Positions 57,964 to 64,000 of a stretch of 64,000 bases of DNA are shown one piece after another. Numbering within the stretch: position 1 is the first letter of the stretch; every line of letters begins with the position of its first letter. A model generated the notes under the pieces. The model was not told the origin of the DNA. It made no database searches and was given only the letters and a program-made list of their open reading frames with translations. The position numbers and the translations under genes were made by a program. Source of the stretch: SG-bin7 sp964498095 (GTDB lineage: Bacteria > Bdellovibrionota > Bdellovibrionia > Bdellovibrionales > SG-bin7); NCBI GenBank assembly GCA_964498095.1, contig CAZCFY010000004.1:124001-188000 (forward strand), written 5' to 3'.

Positions 57964-59619
57964 TTGAAGTCCATTGGTATCGACATTGGAGCCTATTCCA
58001 TTAAGGTCGCCGAAGTTGTAACTTCGGGAAAAAATGTCTCCATAAAAAGTTTGGCGGAATTTCCTCTTAACAGTGAACCTAATGCCGACAACCAAATTGC
58101 CATCTTAGAAACGCTTCGCAATATTGCCGCCCAACACGACCCGACCACGGCTTTTGTATTCGCGATCGGCCAAGATAAGGTAACCACCCGGCAAAGATTT
58201 TTTCCATTTTCCGAGAGAAAAAAAATCGTAAAAAGTCTCCCCTTTGAATTAGAAGAGGAAATTCCATTTGATATCAATAACGCCATCTTTGACGCAAAAT
58301 TCGTGCGGCAATTGGGTTCGATTACCGAAATTATTGCGTGCGCGACGCCTAAAACCCGCGTTGAATCCCTTTTACAGGTGGCCCACGATGCCGGTATAGA
58401 GCCGCAAATTATCAGCATGGAAAGTGCCGCCCACGCGAACACCGTCGAGGGCTGGTACAGTGATATTCCAAAAGAAAAAGGCAATGATATTCCCGAAGTG
58501 GCGGAAGAAACTCAGACAAAGCCGGCACCGGACGAAGCCACTTTGCTTGTAGATATTGGTCACCGCAAAACTATCATAACTGTTTTTCGCCGCGGCCGCA
58601 TGATGGCTACGCGAACAATTTCTTGGGGCGGCAAGAATTTAATTGATGCGGTTTCAAAAAAATACGGCGTCCTCTATCAAGAGGGCTTACGCGAAACTCA
58701 AGCGAAGGCGTTTATATTAATAAACCCCGATGGGGCAACCCGTGATCAAATCGTTTTTTCGGATACGATTTCTGAGAGCTTTAACGAAATGCTTAGAGAG
58801 CTAAAACTCACGCTGATGGAAATCACGACCGATTATAATGTTTACTTTACCTCCATGCAGCTCACTGGAGGCGCTAGCCGCGTCCGCAATCTCAATGCCT
58901 ACTTCACGCAAGTTTTAGAACTCCCCTGTAATTACTTTGATCCTTTCGGCGTATTTCCAGGTGTTGGCTTTGACAAAACTCAAGTCATCATGAGCGGATC
59001 AACCGTTGCCGTTGGCTTGGCTGTCGAGGGCATTAAGCGCGCCAAAAACCCAGCCGTGAATTTCCGCAAAAACGAATTTGCGCTTCACAGTGCTTCCTGG
59101 GATCTGTTTTTAGAAAAGTGGCTGCATGCCGGAAAAATCGCCGCCGCTGGGCTTGCGGCGTTTTTTATTTACGCCATTGTCATCGATTATGTGAGCCTTG
59201 ATCTCGCCGATAAATCGGAAGTGGCGCTAAAAAAAGTAGCCGGTGAAGTTTTAAGTAAAAAAAATGTGCGTACGACGGAAGTGGAAAGCTATATCCGCGA
59301 ACAAAAGCGCCAAATTGAAAACCAACAAAAGCTTGCCGGTCTCATGGGAATGAACTCTTCGCTGGATATTATAAAAAAACTCTCCGTCGCTCTCCCCGCC
59401 AAGGCCCTGGATATAATTCACTTGGATATCGACAAACATAATCTCAGCATCGAGGGAACACTTAAAGACGCTAATTTTAAAAACAATCTTGAAAGCGGGT
59501 TAAAAACATTATCTACGCGCGGGAAAATAAATAAAAAAGTTCCCATCAAAGCCACGGGAGCCCTCGCATTTTCCTACGAGATTGAAGTTGATCGCAACAT
59601 TAAGGGAGCGGCAAAGTGA
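57964..59619 (+). CDS. gspL: Type II secretion protein GspL, PilM-like
   Basis: 551 aa. The N-terminal cytoplasmic part (1-385) is a complete PilM-type actin-like ATPase fold (SIGIDIGAYSIKVAEV; ATLLVDIGHRKTIITVFRRGRM; LTGGASRVRNLNAYFTQVL), one TM helix at about 390-412, and a periplasmic ferredoxin-like GspL domain. It recruits GspE to the membrane. It begins with TTG (GGGAG 9 nt upstream; no nearby ATG or GTG). Larger cytoplasmic domain than enterobacterial GspL. Confidence 0.9.
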   Translation: MKSIGIDIGAYSIKVAEVVTSGKNVSIKSLAEFPLNSEPNADNQIAILETLRNIAAQHDPTTAFVFAIGQDKVTTRQRFFPFSERKKIVKSLPFELEEEIPFDINNAIFDAKFVRQLGSITEIIACATPKTRVESLLQVAHDAGIEPQIISMESAAHANTVEGWYSDIPKEKGNDIPEVAEETQTKPAPDEATLLVDIGHRKTIITVFRRGRMMATRTISWGGKNLIDAVSKKYGVLYQEGLRETQAKAFILINPDGATRDQIVFSDTISESFNEMLRELKLTLMEITTDYNVYFTSMQLTGGASRVRNLNAYFTQVLELPCNYFDPFGVFPGVGFDKTQVIMSGSTVAVGLAVEGIKRAKNPAVNFRKNEFALHSASWDLFLEKWLHAGKIAAAGLAAFFIYAIVIDYVSLDLADKSEVALKKVAGEVLSKKNVRTTEVESYIREQKRQIENQQKLAGLMGMNSSLDIIKKLSVALPAKALDIIHLDIDKHNLSIEGTLKDANFKNNLESGLKTLSTRGKINKKVPIKATGALAFSYEIEVDRNIKGAAK

Positions 59620-60305
59620 ATTTTCAAGATATCAAAGAAAAATTCATGGAGGCGGTTACTCCTTATATCGAACGCCTAAAAGAATCCGACGCCTGGCAGA
59701 AAATTTCGGAACAATACGAGTCACTCTCCCCACGCAATCAAAAAATAGCCAAGGCTACGGGCGCGGCTCTTATGGTTCTCGGTTATTTTGGCTTTATTTA
59801 TTGGATGTTTTTAGGCAGCGCCAGTGAAAACATCGAGACTTTCGAGAGAAATCAAAGTTTAATTCGCGAACTCATTTCGGTTGGCCGCAAAGTCAATTCG
59901 GCGCCAAAAATTCCACCGGCAATCCCCGTAGACTCATTAAAGATGAGCGTGGAGACAGAAATCGCTAATATGCGTTTATTGCCGGAACAAAAAGTCGCCG
60001 TGACACCCGCTTCTTTTACCATGGGCAGTCTTGGACCAAAAGATTTAATCGCCGACGGGCTCACAATCGAACTAAAGCAGCTCACGATTTCGCAAGTCAT
60101 GGACATGGCGTACAACCTTCAGGCCATGAATGCCTCTCCCGCAAAACTCCTAGGTTTAGAAATCCGGGCCTTTGAAAAAGATAGTCACTATTTTAATGCT
60201 AAATATTCCTTGGCAATGTTTTCTTTACCCGAACCGAAAGCGCCGCCTGAGCCCGCGAGCAAAAAGCGTCCCGCCCGCCGCCGCGGTGGTGAGGACAGCG
60301 AGTGA
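59616..60305 (+). CDS. gspM: Type II secretion protein GspM
   Basis: 229 aa. Short cytoplasmic N-terminus, one TM helix at about 46-68 (ATGAALMVLGYFGFIYWMFLG), and a periplasmic domain. It has low similarity to classic GspM; assignment rests on order between gspL and gspN and on topology. GTG start, GTGA overlap with gspL. The C-terminus is a basic Pro/Arg-rich tail (ASKKRPARRRGG). Confidence 0.82.
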   Translation: MNFQDIKEKFMEAVTPYIERLKESDAWQKISEQYESLSPRNQKIAKATGAALMVLGYFGFIYWMFLGSASENIETFERNQSLIRELISVGRKVNSAPKIPPAIPVDSLKMSVETEIANMRLLPEQKVAVTPASFTMGSLGPKDLIADGLTIELKQLTISQVMDMAYNLQAMNASPAKLLGLEIRAFEKDSHYFNAKYSLAMFSLPEPKAPPEPASKKRPARRRGGEDSE

Positions 60306-61276
60306 TTAGTAAATTTCTCACCCCGGTAATTAATGTTTTTAAATTCCACAAAAAGAAGATCGGTGTATTTTTACTGGCTCTCTTATTTTTCTCGGTCATT
60401 TTATTTCACTACAATGATTTGGGAGATTTGGTTTCGGGAAAAGTCGCCGAAGCCACTAACGGTACGGTTTCCCTGCAATTTGACGATTTGGGCTTAAGCT
60501 TTTTTCCTTTTGGCGTAAAACTTTCCAACGTCGCCGTTACAACTCCCATGATCCAAGAGCTAAAAGTCGAAACACTGGCGCTATCGCCGGCCATTTGGGG
60601 ACTGTTAACGGGAAGTCCCGGGGTAAAAGTTCGTCTCGGCGGAATTTTTGACGGTGGCATCTACGCGAGCATTCAAAAGGAAACCAAGGACAAATCCGAA
60701 TTCGTGAAGGTAAATGCCGATTGGAGCACTATAGCGGTAGCTAACCTATTAAAGTTAGCGGCAGTTAATTTGCCGGCAAAAGGGAGCATCGACGGCGAAC
60801 TGGAAGACGTAAAAATTGACCTTAAATTCCTGCAGCCGCCAACGGGAAAAGTAATATTAAAATCTAAAGGTCTTGAGTTCCCCACCACCGCCCTGGCCAT
60901 CCCGAGAGTTGGAACCATCGACACTCCCAATCTAAAATTTTCCGAAGTTGCGCTTACCGCCTCTCTCAAAGACCGCGATTTGATGATCGAAAACGGCGTG
61001 ATTGGAAATTCTAAAGATGAAATTTATGGGAATCTGACCGGCCGTATTGGGGTACAGATTAATGTTTATCCCAGTGGCGTGGCGACCCAGTTTAATAACT
61101 ATAAATTAAATCTCGAATTACGCGTGAAAGAAAAAGCCTCAACTCAAGGTTATCTACCGCTAGCGCTGGGCTTTATCGAAAAGTGTAAAGTCGGCGGCGA
61201 TAAAGGCACCCTCGCTTATCGTTGTGTTTTCGAAGGTGCCCAATTTGGATTAGTTCCGAAAATTTCTACGTTCTAG
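60302..61276 (+). CDS. gspN: Type II secretion protein GspN
   Basis: 324 aa. One TM helix near the N-terminus (about 20-36) and a long periplasmic, beta-rich part (GKVAEATNGTVSLQFDDLGLSFFPFGVKLSNVAVTTP) of the type II GspN/AsmA-like kind found in deltaproteobacterial operons. It overlaps gspM by GTGA and ends at the last base shared with the convergent beta-barrel gene. Confidence 0.85.
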   Translation: MISKFLTPVINVFKFHKKKIGVFLLALLFFSVILFHYNDLGDLVSGKVAEATNGTVSLQFDDLGLSFFPFGVKLSNVAVTTPMIQELKVETLALSPAIWGLLTGSPGVKVRLGGIFDGGIYASIQKETKDKSEFVKVNADWSTIAVANLLKLAAVNLPAKGSIDGELEDVKIDLKFLQPPTGKVILKSKGLEFPTTALAIPRVGTIDTPNLKFSEVALTASLKDRDLMIENGVIGNSKDEIYGNLTGRIGVQINVYPSGVATQFNNYKLNLELRVKEKASTQGYLPLALGFIEKCKVGGDKGTLAYRCVFEGAQFGLVPKISTF

Positions 61277-61818
61277 AAATTCAAAGGTAAAGAAACAGAC
61301 AATACGGCCATTTTTGAATCAAGATCCGATGTAACGCCCGCGACGTCATCGTACTTAATCATATAGTAATCAAGATTAATTACGACAAATGGTAGCCCTG
61401 TAAAGCCCGCACCAATTTTAAAACCTTTTCCTTTAAAATCCGAAGTGCTGCCGTCGGGAGTATTTTTGGCGTCTAAAACATAAGTAGCGTACGCGCGTAC
61501 TGGTAAAACTGGAACGTCAACACTGGCAAAAACGCCAAGGTTATTCGTTTTTACTTTTATAGTAGTACCACCGGTGTCTTTGCTATCAATCGTTGAAGTA
61601 TCGTAATCAACACCGAAAGCAATGCCCATCAAAGAATAACCAAAACGCAATCCAAGACCAAGCGAACCGGTTAGCTCGCTATCTTTCACGGACGGTAAGG
61701 TCATTTTGCTAGTACCCACACCATAAATACCAAGGTAAGGCTCGATGTATATCGCTTGGCTGACCGACGCCGACAGCATCAGAGCTGAAAATCCAAAAAC
61801 CGCTAATAACTTTTTCAT
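61273..61818 (-). CDS. Outer-membrane beta-barrel protein
   Basis: 181 aa. Signal peptide MKKLLAVFGFSALMLSASVSQA. The mature chain is alternating amphipathic strands (YIEPYLGIYGVG; GSLGLGLRFGYSLMGIAFGVDYD; FKIGAGFTGLPFVVINLDYYMI) and ends with the Phe expected for BAM-dependent insertion (LSVSLPLNF). OmpW/Opacity-like eight-stranded barrel is likely. It is convergent with gspN (4-bp overlap). Confidence 0.82.
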   Translation of the reverse strand: MKKLLAVFGFSALMLSASVSQAIYIEPYLGIYGVGTSKMTLPSVKDSELTGSLGLGLRFGYSLMGIAFGVDYDTSTIDSKDTGGTTIKVKTNNLGVFASVDVPVLPVRAYATYVLDAKNTPDGSTSDFKGKGFKIGAGFTGLPFVVINLDYYMIKYDDVAGVTSDLDSKMAVLSVSLPLNF

Positions 61819-61913
61819 TAGATATCCTCCTCTAAATGTTCAACTCAAATGCTATTACCGCAAACTAAAGAGCGCAAACCGCGGCTAGACTAATGGCTAG
61901 AGCAAAAATAAAA

Positions 61914-61936
61914 AAAGCCGCGTTTCGCGCGGCTTT
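61914..61936 (-). terminator. Strong terminator after ssb
   Basis: AAAGCCGCG (61914-61922) pairs perfectly with CGCGGCTTT (61928-61936) over a 5-nt loop. On the reverse strand it is followed by TTTTTTATTTTTG, so it ends ssb transcripts before the beta-barrel gene. Confidence 0.9.
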
Positions 61937-61963
61937 CTAATCTTCAAAATTTGAAATTATTTT

Positions 61964-62398
61964 TTAGAAAGGTAGTTCTTCACCAGAGTTGTCAAAAGCC
62001 GGTTCTGGGTTAAACTCAGCACCATTGGCTTCGGCATCAGCGCCGTAACCTGCGGAGGGACGCTCACCCGGTGAACCTAAGAATTGCACGGTGTTGGCGA
62101 CGATTTCTGTGGTGTAACGTTTTTGACCCTGTTTATCTTCCCAGCTACGAGTGGTTAAGCGGCCTTCAACATAAACTTGGCGGCCTTTTGAAAGATGTTG
62201 ACCGCAAATATCGGCAAGCTTACCCCAAACGACGATGCGATGCCATTCGGTGCGCTCTTGTTTTTGCCCTTGGTTATCAACCCAGTTTTCGCTCGTCGCC
62301 ACATTAAAATGGGCTACTGATTGTCCGCTGCTAACTTTGCGAACTTCAGGATTTGCTCCCAAACGACCAACAATAATAACCTTATTTACACCGGCCAT
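61964..62398 (-). CDS. ssb: Single-stranded DNA-binding protein
   Basis: 144 aa. OB fold: VNKVIIVGRLGANPEVRKVSSGQSVAHFNVATSENWVDNQG, TEWHRIVVWGKLADICGQHLSKGRQVYVEGRLTTRSWED, TEIVANTVQFLG, short linker and the C-terminal tip GEELPF (DxxPF-type) for partner binding. The linker is short. Functions in replication and repair. Confidence 0.97.
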   Translation of the reverse strand: MAGVNKVIIVGRLGANPEVRKVSSGQSVAHFNVATSENWVDNQGQKQERTEWHRIVVWGKLADICGQHLSKGRQVYVEGRLTTRSWEDKQGQKRYTTEIVANTVQFLGSPGERPSAGYGADAEANGAEFNPEPAFDNSGEELPF

Positions 62399-62545
62399 GA
62401 ATCCCCCTTATTTTTTTAAGATAGTGATGATTTAGTGTTCAACTTTATTTAAGTCAACAATCCCGCATTATTCAAAAATTATTCCCTAAACCATTAAAAA
62501 TATAATTTGAATATGCCACAATTCTGGGCGGATGTCGGCCAAAAT

Positions 62546-62722
62546 TTACTTGGCTTTGAGTTTAATTTTTATAGCGGCAAATTGTTTAAGAAGTTCCAAA
62601 GCTTCATAGTCTTCATAACCCAAAAATTCCCGCAAAAAGTTATAAAGTGTCGGATAGCCCATTGAAATATGCAGGCCCGAGCGTTCAATTTCAAACAAAG
62701 ATACAAAGTGTTTTAGCGACAT
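62546..62722 (-). CDS. Small protein resembling the helical N-terminus of HNH endonucleases
   Basis: 58 aa (64 if starting at 62740). The pattern FVSLFEIERSGLHISMGYPTLYNFLREFLGYEDYEALELLKQF matches the helical motif (GYxxLxxFxxxxLGYSxxxAxRR) that precedes the HNH nuclease domain in large Bdellovibrio HNH families, but no HNH domain follows. CGGAG precedes the ATG at 62722. It may be a truncated remnant or a stand-alone adaptor. Function unknown. Confidence 0.5.
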   Translation of the reverse strand: MSLKHFVSLFEIERSGLHISMGYPTLYNFLREFLGYEDYEALELLKQFAAIKIKLKAK

Positions 62723-62844
62723 TTTTTCGACTCCGAACATATAAGTAATACGTATCTTTTTGCCGCGCGGATGCCTTAAATATAAGCGCTCTATCCCATC
62801 TAATTTATTGATATTTCCCAGATTAGCCCACAGACTAAAGAGGC

Positions 62845-63417
62845 ATGTCCAAAGAATCTATGATTGCCAGAGATCTAATGGCGAGGGTTTTACGTAATGA
62901 TACTAAGGCCTTTGCTGATCTTTATGACCGCTTTAACCGCATCGTTTATAGCGTCATCTTGAACATCGTTAGATCACCGCCGGAGGCCGAAGAGATTTTG
63001 CAGGAGATTTTTGTCACTCTATGGAACAAACGTAACGAATACGATTTTTCCAAGAGTAGTCCTGTAACTTGGATGGTAACCATGGCACGTAACCGCGCAA
63101 TTGATAAAATTAGATCCAGTGAATATAAAGGCCAAATGAAATCAGCCTCGATAGATGATTCTCCGGCATTAAGTAGTATTGAAATGGCCGGCGAAAATCC
63201 GTTAGAGAATTCAATGCTCGAAGAAAAACAGCGCCTCGTTAAACAAGCCATTCAATCATTGCCGCAAGATCAACAAATTATTATTCGTGTGGCGTATTTT
63301 GAGGGCCTAAGTCAAAGCGAAATCGCCGAACGCTATTCGATTCCATTGGGAACGGTAAAGACACGCATGCGTCTGGCGATGAAAAAGCTATCTGAATTGC
63401 TGAAGGAGGCGGCTTAA
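62845..63417 (+). CDS. ECF sigma factor (sigma-70 family)
   Basis: 190 aa. Region 2 (FADLYDRFNRIVYSVILNIVRSPPEAEEILQEIFVTLWNKRNEYDFSKSSPVTWMVTMARNRAIDKIRS) and region 4 (IQSLPQDQQIIIRVAYFEGLSQSEIAERYSIPLGTVKTRMRLAMKKL) with an acidic linker. Region layout and partner suggest the SigK/RpoE-like ECF group with an RskA-type anti-sigma. It directs RNA polymerase to a stress regulon when released. AAAGAGG lies just before the ATG; the downstream ATG at 62860 is an alternative. The next gene's start overlaps its stop (TAATG). Confidence 0.92.
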   Translation: MSKESMIARDLMARVLRNDTKAFADLYDRFNRIVYSVILNIVRSPPEAEEILQEIFVTLWNKRNEYDFSKSSPVTWMVTMARNRAIDKIRSSEYKGQMKSASIDDSPALSSIEMAGENPLENSMLEEKQRLVKQAIQSLPQDQQIIIRVAYFEGLSQSEIAERYSIPLGTVKTRMRLAMKKLSELLKEAA

Positions 63418-64000
63418 TGAATCAAGAACAATTTGAAGAAATGGCAGCCGCTTACGTTTTGGGAGTGTTATCCCACGATGACCGGATGACTTTTGAACGC
63501 GCTCTCGCCGCTGCGACTCCAGAACAAGTTCGTCTTTTTGAAGATATGCGTTTAGCCTCTCGACACCTGCCGGTGGGAGCGGAACTGGCCACACCCTCGC
63601 CGGAAGTAAAAAATAAAATTCTAAGTCGTATTGGTGCTGTGGCCATGGAATCTAACGAAGTTACAGAAGTTAATTTTGATGTGACGGACTCGTTAGAATT
63701 GACGCCCTCTACCCCGGTGGCTGCGGATACGAGAGCACCTAGGATGCCACCAGGCCCTCCTCGCTCCGGGACCAAACCAAAATTTAAATTACCAAAATTT
63801 AATTTTAAAATAGATCCCGCTTTACTTGATAAAATTTATCGGACTTTGCGGCTTGATCAGCCTCTGGTGGCCGTGGGACTTCCTCTCGTATTTTTGTGCA
63901 CAACTCTACTTATGATTTTAGGCCAAGTCGGTCTACGCTCTAGCCTGGGCGAGTACGAACAAAAACTGGCGCAGCAAGAACAAAGTTTTAAAAATCAAAC
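63417..64000 (+). CDS. Anti-sigma factor, RskA-like (partial, runs off the window)
   Basis: 194 residues visible and open to the window edge. An N-terminal anti-sigma domain (FEEMAAAYVLGVLSHDDRMTFERALAAATPEQVRLFEDM, the usual YVLGxLxxxERxxFExxL pattern), a Pro/Lys-rich cytoplasmic linker, and a TM helix at about 147-168 (PLVAVGLPLVFLCTTLLMILG), then a periplasmic coiled coil. This is the standard layout of membrane anti-sigma factors that hold an ECF sigma inactive. It is coupled to the sigma gene by one-base overlap (TAATG). Confidence 0.85.
   Translation, partial: MNQEQFEEMAAAYVLGVLSHDDRMTFERALAAATPEQVRLFEDMRLASRHLPVGAELATPSPEVKNKILSRIGAVAMESNEVTEVNFDVTDSLELTPSTPVAADTRAPRMPPGPPRSGTKPKFKLPKFNFKIDPALLDKIYRTLRLDQPLVAVGLPLVFLCTTLLMILGQVGLRSSLGEYEQKLAQQEQSFKNQ

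Overview
The window is a contiguous, gene-dense stretch of a Gram-negative chromosome. Several markers point to a Bdellovibrio-like bacterium (Bdellovibrionota/Oligoflexia, formerly placed in the deltaproteobacteria): a TIGR02147-type regulator, many small Sec-exported proteins and lipoproteins with short lipoboxes, a pheS-pheT-ihfA-merR-tRNA-Pro block, alternative complex III next to system II cytochrome c maturation genes, and a gspC-N operon whose GspL has a PilM-like actin fold. This placement is inferred from gene content; no 16S rRNA gene is present.

Layout. 1-2.3 kb: end of an unknown gene coupled to galE, convergent with a type II NADH dehydrogenase. 2.3-11.1 kb: mostly exported or lipid-anchored proteins of unknown role (PA14-like, von Willebrand A-like and small proteins) with their regulators (TIGR02147, LysR), a zinc-free-type MDR oxidoreductase and a GyrI-like protein. 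11.1-14.1 kb: the most unusual part. A tRNA-Pro(GGG) gene lies at 13952-14028. A perfect 19-nt copy of its 3' end sits at 11101-11119, inside a compact tRNA-like foldback with three five-base-loop hairpins. A 131-bp near-perfect inverted-repeat element, an unknown membrane protein and a HigBA toxin-antitoxin pair lie between the two copies. This looks like a small or decayed tRNA-targeted island without a visible integrase. 14.1-20 kb: translation genes (merR-like, ihfA, pheT, pheS; divergent rsmG and a TrmH-family methylase). 20-24.7 kb: two tandem secreted HExxH metalloprotease paralogues, a coiled-coil lipoprotein and an FAD amine/amino-acid oxidase-like enzyme.

24.8-29.4 kb is a reverse-strand unit thrS-infC-rpmI-rplT-HMG-CoA reductase, with infC starting at ATT. 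29.5-41.5 kb is a long reverse-strand respiratory unit: N-formylglutamate amidohydrolase, ccsB/resB, ccsA, an unknown lipoprotein, then actA-B-C-D-E-F. System II attaches heme to apocytochromes in the periplasm, and ActA (five CxxCH) and ActE (one CxxCH) are obvious clients. ActB and ActC would oxidise quinol and pass electrons to cytochrome c or an oxidase encoded elsewhere. 41.5-48 kb holds a PduO-type cobalamin adenosyltransferase, acyltransferase-like proteins, a third exported HExxH protein and several small exported unknowns.

48.1-61.3 kb is a complete type II secretion operon gspC-D-E-F-G-H-I-J-K-L-M-N in canonical order with many start/stop overlaps. It lacks the prepilin peptidase (GspO) and a pilotin, which must be elsewhere. 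It is the likely exit route for some exported hydrolases such as the two proteases, but no sequence signal proves that. 61.3-64 kb: an outer-membrane beta-barrel protein, ssb with a strong terminator, a small HNH-associated-like protein, and an ECF sigma factor coupled to a membrane anti-sigma factor that runs off the window.

Starts were moved from the longest open frame where a Shine-Dalgarno sequence, signal peptide or family N-terminus supported it (ndh, actB, actC, actD, ccsB, rsmG, gspH, infC and others).
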